Position numbers and translations under genes: made by a program. Positions 19,647 to 32,582 of a DNA stretch of 64,000 nucleotides are shown here, piece after piece (position 1 is the first letter of the stretch; the number at the start of each line of letters is the position of its first letter). The notes below the pieces were generated by a model. The model was not told where the DNA came from, searched no databases, and saw only the letters and a program-made list of their open reading frames with translations. This DNA comes from Amoebidium appalachense. Taxonomy: Eukaryota; Ichthyosporea. The stretch lies in NCBI GenBank assembly GCA_963693365.1, contig CAVNZM010000004.1:8556001-8620000 (forward strand), given 5' to 3'.

Positions 19647-21572
19647 TTACATGTGTGACTTCCGCATGTCCATCGAGCTTGCCGCGGGCATGATGTTCAC
19701 GTTGGAGGAAAAGCCCGGCTGAGAGATAAAGGCAGAGTCCTTCTCCTGTTGCCTCTGCTTGCGGCGCCACAGGAAGAACCCGACCCCGGCGCAGCAGCAG
19801 CAGCAGCAGACCAGCAGCACGGCCACCACGGCGGCAATAATGATCGTCATGTTGCTGCCGGAGCTGGATGCGGCACCGGCCGGCTGGTTGGCCGCAGCAA
19901 GGTCGGATGCCGTGTACTTGGCACCGAACCCTCCCTGCGTTGTCAGCTCCCCGGAGTTACGGCGCACATACTGCACGTCACGGCGGCGGCGGCGCTGCGA
20001 GCCGTCAAGGTAGTCGACAAGCACGGTCCACGTGAGTGTGATGTTGTTGCTGCTGGTGGTGGCGGCGGCACAGGTCAGCGCAGCCGTGACGGGGATGGGC
20101 ATCTGGATCTCGTTGGGCTGCACGGTGTTGACAAATGCCTGCGTGAGCGTGCTGATTTCCTCGTACGGCGCAGTGTACGGCGTGCAGTCGCCATCGGACG
20201 TGCGCGTGAAGGCCGTGACGTCAGCATCGGACAGACCCACACCCGTGGCGTTGGTCCAAATGCGGATGGACCAATAGGAAGTGGCGCCGAGGTCGAAGAC
20301 GGACGTGGGGCGGGTGGTGGCGTAGGTGGTGTCCTCGCGGAGAACAACATCGAGGGTGAACAGGGCCGAGAGGTTGAACTCGGTGACATTGCAGAAGTTG
20401 TTGGTGCTGATAAAGAACTCGATGTCGGCAAAGTTGGACAGCATGTTAGGGCAGCTGCCTGCAGCAACGCTGCTTGCCTGGCAGCCAATGGGCACGTTGA
20501 GGGCCTTGTATTGGCCCGTCAGGTCGCAGCTGGTGATGTTGAACTCGATGGTGCTGTTGCAGATCTCGTTGACGGCCAGGCCGTTGCAGCCCGCACCCAG
20601 CACCCAGTTGCTGGCATTGGACGCGGGGATGTTCATGTTGGTCATCGTGAGCGAGCCGTTGGCCCCGCCCGCAATGGTGTAGGGGGCCGGCAAGTTGACG
20701 GTGATGATGATGGACGAGGTGTTGACGCCGTCGACCTCCTTGACGCCCAGCTTGGTAATGACGGCCTGCAGGTCGGCCTGGGGGTAGTTGACGGTGATGG
20801 TGGCCGACACCGTGCCCTCGCGGTTGATCTGCACACGCAGCTTGGCAATGGCATTGCCGTCACGCGTCACGGGCACACGCAGGTTCTTGGTGAGACTGAT
20901 CTTGTCCACATACTCCTTCATCATGGCCTCCACATCCGCAAGGTACTTGACGAACTTGGGGTCCGACACCTTGTCCACGGCAACATTGCAGTTGCCGAGC
21001 TTGTCGAAGGCCACATCGAAGAACACGGACGCCGAGCACGTGTCACCGTACAGCACCCAGTTGTAGCCGGACATCTTGGGCGTGGTAGCCGTGGGGCCAT
21101 CGGTCAGGTACGTGCAGTCGGCAAACGACACGTCCGTGACGTAGCGGGTGTTGTACCAGTAGCCGAGGTCGGCCTCGAGCATGACCTTGTTGTTTTGGAT
21201 GCGGGGGTTGCGGATGGCCAGCGAGAAGTTGGCCTGCAGCGCAAACGGCTCGGCCAGGTTGCAGAGGGTGCCCAGAGTGCGGTGCTTGAAGCTGAGGTCC
21301 TGGATCTCGGCCTTGATGTTGGGCTTGCTGATGAGGAACGCATGCGCCACACTGGCCCCGGGCACAATGACGGCCCCGGCATCGCCCTTGATGACAACGT
21401 CCTTTGTGATTTGGATGGAGCTGGCAATGTTGTGCTCACCGGCAGCAAACACAAACTCATCGCCTGCGGTTGCATTGCCGATCACTGCCACTGCATCGTC
21501 GGTTGTGGCAATGTTGACCGTGGCTGCGGACGCCGCGGAGGCGAACGCAAGAAGAGAGGCGAACGCCTTCAT
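19647..21572 (-). CDS. Type I transmembrane glycoprotein, intronless (641 aa)
   Basis: I chose the ATG at 21572 because it gives a clean signal peptide (MKAFASLLAFASAASA, cleavage before ATVN). The ectodomain begins with a stretch resembling the first strands of parallel beta-helix proteins of the pectin-lyase type (AVIGNATAGDEFVFAAGEHN), then has about twelve Asn-X-Ser/Thr sites and many Cys. A run of five Arg at about residue 527 followed by RR at 537-538 resembles a furin-type cleavage site placed before the membrane, as in zona-pellucida-type proteins; I cannot identify a ZP module. The membrane helix (about 575-602) contains six consecutive Cys. A short tail starting RRKQRQQ is cytosolic. 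The gene is GC-rich and has no introns, unlike most of its neighbours. It probably acts at the cell surface or in the secretory route. Family unknown. Confidence 0.8.
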   Translation of the reverse strand: MKAFASLLAFASAASAATVNIATTDDAVAVIGNATAGDEFVFAAGEHNIASSIQITKDVVIKGDAGAVIVPGASVAHAFLISKPNIKAEIQDLSFKHRTLGTLCNLAEPFALQANFSLAIRNPRIQNNKVMLEADLGYWYNTRYVTDVSFADCTYLTDGPTATTPKMSGYNWVLYGDTCSASVFFDVAFDKLGNCNVAVDKVSDPKFVKYLADVEAMMKEYVDKISLTKNLRVPVTRDGNAIAKLRVQINREGTVSATITVNYPQADLQAVITKLGVKEVDGVNTSSIIITVNLPAPYTIAGGANGSLTMTNMNIPASNASNWVLGAGCNGLAVNEICNSTIEFNITSCDLTGQYKALNVPIGCQASSVAAGSCPNMLSNFADIEFFISTNNFCNVTEFNLSALFTLDVVLREDTTYATTRPTSVFDLGATSYWSIRIWTNATGVGLSDADVTAFTRTSDGDCTPYTAPYEEISTLTQAFVNTVQPNEIQMPIPVTAALTCAAATTSSNNITLTWTVLVDYLDGSQRRRRRDVQYVRRNSGELTTQGGFGAKYTASDLAAANQPAGAASSSGSNMTIIIAAVVAVLLVCCCCCCAGVGFFLWRRKQRQQEKDSAFISQPGFSSNVNIMPAASSMDMRKSHM

Positions 21573-21773
21573 GATTAAAAACAAAGAGGAAGATTCGACT
21601 TGAATATGCCTACGCGAGGTGTATCCTGGACCAAAGGTCTATAACGTCTGCGATGGATAGGCGGCGCTAGCTATTGTAGCGGCCTACCGAGCTACGTCTA
21701 AGTCACAGTATGTGCTGTTTGGTAAGGCCACTCGGACAAATTTGGAGTGTCTGCATTTTGAGCTGAGCCGGGC

Positions 21774-21781
21774 TTATAAAT
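21774..21781 (-). promoter_or_regulatory. TATA box for the glycoprotein gene
   Basis: Reads ATTTATAA on the minus strand, followed by GCCCGGCTCAGC, about 205 bp upstream of the ATG at 21572. Confidence 0.5.
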
Positions 21782-21855
21782 CCTCATAGGTATGCCTGGT
21801 ATTAGCCTGGCATACCAGGCGAAATAGACTTCGTACTTTTGATTGGTGATATTTT

Positions 21856-21884
21856 GTCGATAAACATTCCACAGATTCCTTATT
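21856..21884 (+). repeat. Sequence block shared with 41753-41780 (copy 1)
   Basis: GTCGATAAACATTCCA followed by CAGATTCCTTA. The second copy upstream of the Cys-rich peptide gene reads GTCAATAAACATTCCA, then TCCAGATCCTTA. Each copy is preceded within about 45 bp by GATTGG, an inverted CCAAT box. Here it lies about 280 bp upstream of the glycoprotein ATG, in inverted orientation to that gene. Confidence 0.5.
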
Positions 21885-22064
21885 TAGCTTTCAAGGTCAC
21901 GTCTCCTGTTATCTGAGGATGCTAACACGTACTGACGTGTTGCCGCACGTGCGACGTTTAACATCTACTCAGGGGGTCCCTTTTAAGTAAAAAAGAAGGA
22001 AAAAAAAAAAAAAGAAAGGAGACACCGCCTCAGTAGGTGGTAGCTGTGGATGCATGCATCATGC

Positions 22065-22093
22065 AATATTCCTACTTTTTTTGTTGTTTTATA
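22065..22093 (+). repeat. 29-bp direct repeat, copy 1
   Basis: AATATTCCTAC, seven T, then GTTGTTTTATA. It recurs at 23492-23520 with one base changed, 1427 bp apart. Confidence 0.6.
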
Positions 22094-23491
22094 ATTACCG
22101 TATTTCAGCTATAATAAGACCTGGGGGCTCAAATATGCACACGCCCAAGCAAAGGTCACATGCATGGGCAATATCCAGCTGGCCATAGCGCTATATAAAC
22201 TGGTAATAATATGAATTATATTTGCAAATTCGTGACGCACGTGCCCGACCGGGCCCCCAGTACCAGACACCAGATGAGGTCACTGAGGTGTACCGTGTAC
22301 GTGAGTGACGTCCACGTTGGGGAGCGTCACAGGGTCACGAAACAAAAGATATAACGATGCCACGGTGCGAAATTATCAATTATTATTGCATTAGGCTTCT
22401 GGTTGCTCAACATCATGCATCCGGATCCCTATGGTTTTGAAATATGATCGCTCATACAAGTTAGGTGGCCGATCCCAAGAATATTTTGAACTTGTGTAGT
22501 ATAATGATCGATACTATATTGGTGTGTGTCATGTATCCCGTGGCAATCCAGCACGTTGTAAGTTGTAAGTGCGTCACATGTCCCGAAGGCATATCGCGAT
22601 GTCCAATATCCGACGGCCAATATTGGCTGTGACTGCCGTCGGCGAATTATCATATCATAGTTTTATTGGGCCGTAAGACTGTGACCAGCGTGATCAAAGA
22701 AAGATATACATATCTGTATACCACCACCATTATCTCAGGTACGGCCACGGTGCAATGTATGCAGCTCGAAGGGTTCGTTCAATCCATTTTTTCATTTTTG
22801 TCCACGTGACAGAAAGATACAGTACATGTATGATTGCTCCAGCTGAGTAGCGATACTCAATACGTGCTCACACTACATATAGTCACCCGGATCAAATTGA
22901 CAACGGCATAAGTTCTGTTTTCTTTTTTCTCTAAGGACATTTATCTAACATCTTTTCACTTTTTTAATAGTTTTATTATGTACAAAGCTATGCAAAGTTG
23001 TAGTAGATAGCATTTTGCCTTCCCGCAATGTCCACAGCTTTCCCCAGCCTTCCACGTGCCCGGGGAAGACTGACTGTCCGCGTTTGATTTGATCCGCAAG
23101 ATCATGGTTTTATCGCCTTGGCATTGGAATTTGTCAGGAATGCCACAGATTGAAACGTTCTCTATTCACACCGCTGATAAAAGGGTTCGACAACTTCGCA
23201 CTTCGAACAATGCAAGGGCGCGCTGGATATATCCTCGTTATTGAAACCTAGATATTCTTTTTGCTGGTTTCCGGACACAACAACTTGCAATGGAGAAAGT
23301 ATTCTGGCTTTTTTTCCTGTAGTATGAAATGCATCAAGGCTTAGTGTCTTCTTCATATAATCAACTTGGTAGCCTCCACAGCAAATTCTTGGAGTCACAG
23401 CCTGGCATGTATGCACACGTGGGGAGGTACGTATGGTCTGACTCACTCCCAGCTAGTGCAGAATCAGAAGTACACCTGTACAACAGCACGT

Positions 23492-23520
23492 AATATTCCT
23501 ACTTTTTTTATTGTTTTATA
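23492..23520 (+). repeat. 29-bp direct repeat, copy 2
   Basis: Identical to 22065-22093 except for A in place of G after the T run. The preceding bases also match partly (GCA-AATATT against GTA-ATATT). Confidence 0.6.
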
Positions 23521-23745
23521 AAAACTTGTTTTATAGGCTGTAAATACAGTTTACAGAACTACATTATAAAAGTTAAACATTTGCGTTGTGCATGTATGTA
23601 CGTATACTCGAACTCAGGCTTCACGTACATCATGAATATCACGCAAATCGCTACAGCCGCCCACCCATAATTGCTTGCAGTGCGTGTCACGTACTTGTAT
23701 ACCACCACGCTCCCACGCACGCGGGCAGTACCTGGCCATGGCAGC

Positions 23746-23781
23746 ATTTCACCACGGCCCTCTAGAGGGCCGTGATTTCAC
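23746..23781. repeat. Perfect 22-bp palindrome flanked by a 7-bp direct repeat
   Basis: The arms CACGGCCCTCT (23753-23763) and AGAGGGCCGTG (23764-23774) are exact reverse complements with no spacer. ATTTCAC stands immediately before (23746-23752) and immediately after (23775-23781). The arrangement looks like a tiny inverted-repeat insertion with a target duplication. Confidence 0.75.
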
Positions 23782-24076
23782 TGACAACACTGACTGACTG
23801 ACTCAGCTCTTCGCATGATGCAGACGCACAGAAAAAAAAAAATTAAACGGGATCACAAACGCACTGTCACACCCACACGCATCCGGATCCCCCTCCTCCT
23901 CCCCCCTCCTCCCCTCCCCCCCTCCCCCCCCCCCCCCCCCCCCCCCCGCTCCCCACCAGGGCCTCCCGTGACTGACACTCCCGGCCCCTCCCTCTTGTTC
24001 TTGCTTTCTATGTCTCCCCCCTTGCTTAGACGGTCACTCAGCAGAGACTCGGTTACTTCCTCCGGCTCTCGAGAAC

Positions 24077-24113
<37 letters not shown>

Positions 24114-24171
24114 CCGCCGCCCAAACACCCATCCCTCTCCGACCCCCTCCCACCGGCCCTTCTCCCTCTCC

Positions 24172-24322
<151 letters not shown>

Positions 24323-25045
24323 GCCGCCGGCAAGATCGAGCCAGAAATGGGGCTCGTTCGACGCGTTTCGCGCGATCTTTACAGCACAAGTAGTGGTAAA
24401 AACACGAAACCCAGGAAAAAAAACTGCACAACGACGTTCATAAAAACCTAACGGTCACGTGGACACACGTGGACACCAACGGAAGTTTGTTTCTGATAAC
24501 TGCTTCATACTGCACCGCGAACTTGAGGCTCCCAGCGAAAAACTGGAATTCTGGACGATTTTCTGGCTAGGTGCCAAAGTTTTTCGTCTCCCCACGATCG
24601 ATGTGCTACACCAAAGAGTAATTAGTAGCAAACGTCAGTGCACCCAGTGCACCCAAGCAAATTTGCCCCTCAGGGGGAGGTGGAGGGGGAGAGAGAAGCG
24701 TAGGCGGGACCAAGGAATTCCGGAAGCTTCTGATAATACCCCCCCCCCCCCCCCCCCTTTCCCCTCCCCCTCCCCCGCCTTTAAAGGGGGGACCCCGGGG
24801 GCAGGGTGGGGGGGGTCTGCTAGTAAGGATCATCATCTGAGGTATAAAATCTTCAGTTTATTAAAGGCGACAGTTATTCCTTCGCCGTGCGCTACTTGGC
24901 AGAAGAGTTGAATATTATATTATGCTCTAACAAATTCAATTTGAGGTTTACGTTTGCATTATCCGAAGCCAATTAGGTCTTACCCCCTGCGTCGTTCACC
25001 GTTACTGCTATAAAGGCACCCCCCCCCCCCCCCCGAGCCCCCTAC

Positions 25046-25071
25046 ACACACACACACACACACACACCGTG

Positions 25072-25154
<83 letters not shown>

Positions 25155-25159
25155 CCGTG

Positions 25160-25230
<71 letters not shown>

Positions 25231-25284
25231 CCGTGGCACACACACACACACACACGCACGCGCACACACACACACGCACGCACG

Positions 25285-25330
<46 letters not shown>
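25046..25330. repeat. (CA)n blocks joined by a repeated linker
   Basis: Four (CA)n blocks separated by the linker ACCGTGGCACAC, or AAACACCGTGGCACAC, at about 25067, 25153 and 25229. The linker recurs about every 80 bp, so this is a higher-order repeat rather than a plain microsatellite. Confidence 0.8.
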
Positions 25331-25333
<3 letters not shown>

Positions 25334-25469
25334 AAAAAGACGGGTGGCAAGGGGAAGGGGGGTGGACTCCGAGGTGGGTTGGAATACAAAATGCTATAGA
25401 TTAACGGTGGAATTATTAAGTTGCAAGAGAGGCGCCGGCTGGAAGCCTGCATTTTAAGTTGACCCCAAT

Positions 25470-25500
<31 letters not shown>

Positions 25501-25750
25501 GCCTTTTCCGAAAAAAGAAAGAAGAGGTGAAAAAACACAAACGGATTATCGATGATTTCGGAACATACGAGCCTTACAGTACTACACATGGCACCGTTCA
25601 GAGACCGAAACACTTCGAAGTTCAAGCGAATATGAATAACCTGATTACGTTTATAGGATTGACGTTAGTGAAGTGACCACTATTATGCACATCCTCATGC
25701 TAAGCCTCGTACTATCAAACATTCGCATAACTATTAAGAACCCCCTCCCA

Positions 25751-26736
25751 TCACAATGTAGGTGTCCTCCTGATACCCCCAAAAGCCTCAATATCACCAC
25801 CATTCGCATTTTCGCATCCGACCCCCCCTAGCGCAGATCTGCAATTTAGGAACCCGTCGGCTGACCCAAACGTTGTGGCCATTGTTTCGTGCGCAGGAAG
25901 CGCAGGGCCGCCGAAATGAAACAATTTACGTTTGTGACCAATTTCTCCGCGCGTTTCGTGCACAACAGTAGCCTTTTTGGTTGGTTTGGGTTGCTCCAGC
26001 TCCATGATTGGGCTACCTGACGTCATAAGGAGCGCGTCTTCGGACTTTGCGCACGAGCTCCTTTGCACTTGTGCGTCCCTTTGGTCTATGTTGGGTAGTG
26101 CCGGGTTGCTGTGTGTGCGCAATCCAGCAAACGCACTGCTACCACTCCCGCCCGAGTTTTTCCTTGAAGCCGCCGTCCCAGAACCGGACCCGAGACCTGA
26201 TACATATGCCACTCCTTGCCCGCCACCGGGTGTTTTCGACTGAAAAACGAGGATGTTTTCCTTGTTTAACCCCTTGAACGTCTTGCCTGAACCGGAATAC
26301 GCAATTCCAAATGGTGAGGAGGCGGTTGTTGCGGCGCTTGCTCTCCCGCACATAACCCTCCCGCTGCCGTCCGACGCGGCGGCTATCTCGTCATTATCCA
26401 AGTTGTTATCTCCTCTGTTGCGTGACATTGACGACGTGTACGCGGCGGTAACAGCAACACGCAGCCGCGCGACAAAGAACAGGCCGAGGACGGACAGGAC
26501 GAGATATACCACCACGATGGCGGTTATCCAAGTGTGGGCCACCACGTCGTGGACGTCTATTAATAGCTGTGCCGCCGTCAGGACAGCAAGGCCGGCGGAA
26601 AGGGCCCAAACGGTGAGGGAGAGGTGGCGGGCCTCATTCCAATTGGAGGGGACGTTGCGGGTGAGCCAGGCCAAGCACACACCGGCGGCCATAAGGGCTA
26701 CCGTCATGATCGTCATGCCCGCTATGAACCCGGTGC

Positions 26737-26822
<86 letters not shown>

Positions 26823-27425
26823 GGGGGGGGGGGACGGTGTGTACTCGTGTAAGTTGGTGTGCATGAGTGTATGTATATGTGCCTGGAGGTTTAGGAGGGT
26901 AAAGGCACGTAGGAGAGGTTATCGAGAATTGCGCACGGCAATTGGGCAGGAGAGGAAGATTGATTTACGTGAAACATAAATGCAAAGGAAGATTGGCGCA
27001 TGTGAACCTGTGAACGGGGATTCGCTTCGTGCAACGGGGTTGTGGTGTACAGCGAGAAGCCGGGTTTGTGGGGAATAAGGGGGGTTCAATTCACGATTAT
27101 GGGGATTGATTCGTGCTAAGCGGGATGAATAACAATTTGAATTATGGCTGGGGATCATTTCATCAATAGTTGTGTAAATCGATTCATTTCAGTTCATCGA
27201 TATATTTTATTGTGTGTGGAGATCTGTGCCATTTAAGGGGCTTGATTCTTGTTGGGGGGGGCTTCTTCATGTCAGAGGGTGTAAGTTCCTGTAAAAACAG
27301 CTTTGACTTCTGGTGGGGACAAGAAATGGGTCTAGGTGTGATGGAAATTACAACAGGGACCCGGTTTAGAGGGGGTGGATAACATGGTGTGTGTTTGTGC
27401 GGGCTTGGGGGAGGGGAAGGTGGGT

Positions 27426-27462
<37 letters not shown>

Positions 27463-30400
27463 GGGCACTGAACTGGTTGGGGAGGGAGGTTGCGAAAGAG
27501 GAGAGGTGTGCATGTGTGCGTGGGGGGGGGGGGGGGGGGGGGGGGGGATTGAGGCGGTTCGGGTGGGGGAGGGGGGTGAGATAGGAAGGGAAAGGGTTGG
27601 GGACGGAGGGGAGGGGGGAGGGGGGAGGGGAGGGGAGGAGGAGGGGAAGGCCGCGACTCCCTACCTGAGTCAAGCACACGTAGGGGTGTGGCTGTGTCAG
27701 AGGGTAGAGGCGAGACCACAGTGCAAGGTAGGCACATGTGGCAGCCATGCCCCCCCACAGCATGGCCACCAGCCACGTGTCACTAAGGCACTGCTGGTTG
27801 CGTGCCAGTGTGGTGTCCAGCTCGGAGTTGAACAGGGCATGGATGCGGTAGTTGCGCAGCAGAAGGGGGGTGAGCGTCATGTAGACTGCAGCGTTACTGA
27901 GCCAGAACCACGCCTGTGGAAAATAGGTTTGTCTGTTGAGACCAAAAAATTTCGCCTTTCTCCCCATCCCCCTCCTCCCCACCCAATATCTTCAACCTTC
28001 ATGTTATTACAAGAAGCAAACCCCCCCCCCCCCTCCCCCTCCCCCCTGCCAATATTCTTTTTTCAGACCCTTTCCTCCTCCCCCCTCCTCATGTTACCTT
28101 GTACTCCTGTCTTTCCCTCTCTCTCTCTCTCCCCCCCCCCCCCCCCCCCCCCCCCGCGGGGCCCATCCCCTCCCCCTCCCCTCTTGGGGCCTTCCCCTAA
28201 TCTTCTTACGACCTTTCACCAACAACTGTGCTCCTTTTTCTCCTCGCCCTAAAAGCCTTCTCTCTTTCGCCTCTTCTGCCCCTTTTACCCCCTCCCCCGA
28301 AAGTCTATTCCTCCTCTCCCCCCGGCCCTCCCCCCTCTCCCTTCTTCCCTTCCTCCCCCAACTCCCTTCCCAACTCCTATTACCCCAGCCCCAACCCGAT
28401 CACCCGTCCCCCCTCCCACCCCCACCCCACCCCCCACCCCTAAACACATTCAAACCACGCCACCCATACCCACTTTCACATACCTGGCAGCCGACCATAT
28501 CGTGGCCATAGGTCAGCAGGGTGGATGAGAACAAGGCCAGGCCCAGCAGCACGTGCAGGCTCATGGGCACACTGGTGGCCTTGATGGCAGGGTTGTCCCT
28601 CAGCACCACCACACACACAGTGGCTCCAACGACTAACAGGAGTAGCACGGTGCCTATCCCGGTCAGTGCTGCCCAGGAAACAGTGACGTTTTTGCCCCAG
28701 CTGCCCTGTATTTTGCACATATCACACGCTGTTAGATATACAGTGAGGGCGCAATGGTGTGTGTTGTGTTGTGCACATCACACCACCCGTTAGATATACC
28801 GCGAGGGTGTGCCTGGTATGTTGTGTTGTGCATATCACAAACCGTTAGATATGCCGTGAGGGTGCACCACACATGGGGTGTTGTGCAAGGCACACACCGG
28901 GGCAATATATATGTAAAAATAGTTGGAGTGCCAGTGTGTCTATTGAGTAGAGCTGTTCGAGGGCAAGGGGTTGCGGTGGGGGTGTGGGGGAAGGGGAGGG
29001 GGGGGGGGGGGGGTGAGGGTGTACACCATAGGAAGGGCAAAATAATGCAATGAAGAAGGCTGGCCATAGCATAGGGCATTCACAAAAAAAAAAAGAAACG
29101 ACAAACGATGACATCTTGATACGGTACGCGGGGCGGGGGATAGGGGACAGGGGGGGGAGAGGGGGAGGGGGGGAGGGGGGGGGAGGGAGGGGAGGGGAGG
29201 GGAGATATGCTATGTGCATGTGATAGAAGAAGTTACCGTGGGGAAGGGGGGTGGAGGTGCAGCAGGTGGAAGAGCAGAATGTCACATACCGTGAGAGCAA
29301 CGGTAGATCTGGAGTTTCCCTCAAAGGGGTTATTGATATTGGACACGCTCACGGTACACTCCCCCAGCTTGACTGTTGTGTCTGGTGCTACGGGCCCATC
29401 TATCACAATGTCGAGACGGGTTACGCCTTTCCACACACCGTGGTAGTTGCGGGTGCCTAGTTCGCAGGAGAACTGCACGTACTTGCGCAAGAACACCTGC
29501 GGTTGCATGGTTAGAAAATGTTTTATTGAGTTTTACTTGTTTTCATTAAAATAACTTTTTTTTTTCTTCTTTTTTTTTAGTTTTACTTGTTTTCAATAAC
29601 ATCTTGTTCCCTTTACCGTCGTTTTTGGATGGGTACCGGCCCCTATCCCCCTCCTATACCACACTTGCGCAGACTAAGGCCGTTACAAAGACATCTGCTA
29701 GATGGTGTGCTCTGTTGTGCACGGCATGTGCAAGCCCCCTATAGGCAGAGGGAATATAGAAAAAAGGCGAATGGACCGAAGACGAGGCCAAGAGGGAAAC
29801 TACAACCTGACAGTATGCCTCCTGCTGCCTGCAGGTTTACACGGGTTGGGCACAGAAAGCGTGACAGTATCCCCCCCCCCCCCCCCCTCCTCCCCCCCCC
29901 CCCCCCCCCCCCCGCCCCCCCCTCCCCACCCCACCTTCCCCTAGCCCACACCCACCCGTCTATCACCCAGCCACCCAGCTACCCAGCCACCCAGCCACAG
30001 TTGCACACAATACTCGCTTCCGTTTTTCTGCTTGTACACTCAGCCCCCATGCTCGCGTGTGCGTAGCGCAGGAAGAGGGGTGTGTGGGTGTGGTGGTGGT
30101 GATGTGTGTGCATGCGTGAGAGGGCGGGGGGAGGGGAGGGGGAGGAGCAAACCTGCAAAGACACATCCACTGGGACACAGGGTTTGTCGAAGACCAGGCC
30201 GATGACGTCACCATCATCATAGGCGCTGGTAGGATACACTGCCAGCCACCAACATGAATTCAGCCCGTAAGGTGAAAATCACCAATCATCACAGAGGTAT
30301 ACACAAACGATTACGAACAAGCCAACAAGCCGATTATGTAAAGGTTCACATGGCCAGACCCACACCAGCAACATACATCCCAACAGGGAGTCTCTCAGTA

Positions 30401-32508
30401 TGTCATGTTGGTCTGGGATTGCCATGTGTAACTCAAAATCGGATAGACCGGGGTTTTCATTCCCATAATGGCCAGAATCCTGCTTTTGAGTCAGTGCAGA
30501 ACACTTTTCTCCTTTACCCCCCCCCCCCCCCCCCCAACCCCTTCCCTCCCTCTCTCCCCTGTCCCGATTAACCAGTCTTCTCAACAAGAGACCATCACGT
30601 TCAATGGTGCCACCTTCCCCCCTCCCTCCCCAAAACCCCCCCATGGCCCTCCCCCCCCCCTCCCCCGGCCCCCCTACATAGCACCTGTTCCCCACCTTTG
30701 TTCCCCCCCCACCTCCACCCTCCCACGCCCTCCCCCACCTACGTGGCACCGGTTTCTCACCTTTGTCATCGCGAGCGGTTGCCGAGACCAGGCGGGGGCC
30801 CACAGGGACCACTTGCACAATGAACTCTGCAGGGGTGCTGTTGCGATAGCCGTGGGTGAACAGGTAGCGGATTCGGCTGCTGCCCGTGATGCTGGTGTTG
30901 CCAGCCACCATCCTAAATAGCAGCAGGTCGAAAGTTTAGAAATCTTGGTTATTAAGGTTTGTAGAAGAAGTGGATAAGAAGGGAGACGGAGCAATGTGGG
31001 TTGACCTTGTCAAAGTGAACAAATTTACGAAAACTGACATGGTTCGGTGGTGATCTGTAGAGCCTAAGCAGTGAAAAACCCAAAAGCAGACGATCGTATG
31101 TCGACGTGCCGGTATATGTAGGTCCCAAACTTGAATAGTGAATGCACTATATGCGCCGTCGAACTCCACCCTTCGTCATTTAAAGAATACGCATACACAC
31201 ACACCGTCTCTCTCTATCTCCCCCCCCCCTCCCCCTCCCCCCGGCCCCCCGCCCCCGCTTTTCTCTCTCTCCCCCCCCCCCCCCCCCCCCCCCCCCCATG
31301 CCCCCTTCCTTCCTTGTGTTTGCATTAACATACTTCTTAAATTACCCCCCCCCCCCCCCCCCCCCCCCCTGCGCGCGCACACACACAGGTACACCCATAC
31401 CCACACCTACACACCACCCCAACCCCACATCATCCTACCCCACCCGCGCTCCAAACCACAAACCCACTACCTCCCACCAGCCACGAATTGGTGCATGTGA
31501 ACCCTCCCCCCCCCCCCCCCCCCCCCTCTCTCTCTACAAACACCCCACAACCTCACACACCACCACCACCACCCATCCATCCTGCTACAGCTGTTGTGTC
31601 TGTATACGCGCAATGCTACCCACCCTATATATACATATACACGCACCACATTGCAACACCTTACCTCAAATTTGAGGTGTTAGCCACCGGGTACCCAATG
31701 CAGTTCCCCCCACACCCATCTCCAACGATCGAGACGACCGAATTATTGCTGTTGCTCAGAACGACAACCGATGTTGTGTCTTCAGGGAACAGCTCCCCCG
31801 TCAGTATGTTGGCCGGGGAGGGCAGAAACCCAAAGGTGGTCTCCTCCCCAGCAATAAGCACGGTGGACAGGGGCACAGCTTGCCTGCACAGTAGGTGGGG
31901 TGTTGGGAGTGTAAGAGGGTGATCTGGTTAGTATTGTATTGCCCATGACGGAGAAAATGTGGGGTTCTATTGGTTGGTTTTATCTTTCGGAGACAGAGAC
32001 GTTGATATACGGTAGAAAAGAAGGCCATTATAGGAGACACCCCAGCAACCTTAGCCATATATAGACATCTGGTTTTAGGAGAGAAAGTATGCACATTCTA
32101 GACATTCTATTCGTGCCTAGAGGTGTGAATATCATATTGTTCAACAACAGATTCAGAAGACAGACTCTCACCTCACAAACGACGGGGAGAAGGTCGGAGT
32201 GCTGCCCTTTGCACACCGGTCGTTGATTGGTGTAGTGTCAGGCATGGACGAAAGGCTGTCGTCATCGGCGGGAATAAAGGAAAGGGATTGCCAGGCACCC
32301 AGACCGGGATACATGGTGTCTTGTATGTCAAACAGGTTGCGCGTTCTAGAGGGTGTGTGTGTGTGTGTGCGTGTGTGTGTGCGTGTGCGTGTGCGTGTGC
32401 GTGTGCGTGTGCGTGTGCGTGTGCGTGTGCGTGTGCGTGTGCGTGTGCGTGTGCGTGTGCGTGTGCGTGCGTGCGTGCGTGTGCGCGCGCGCGTGCGTGC
32501 GTGCGTGC

Positions 32509-32582
<74 letters not shown>

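Noticed and set aside
19749-21578. 609-codon open frame on the plus strand
   Set aside because: It is antisense to the glycoprotein gene and arises from its GC-rich codons. The minus-strand product has a signal peptide, glycosylation sites and a membrane helix; the plus-strand one has none of these.
23162-23446. 94-codon frame on the minus strand
   Set aside because: It opens with GTG and has no family I recognise; it could be a remnant of an old repeat but the evidence is too thin.
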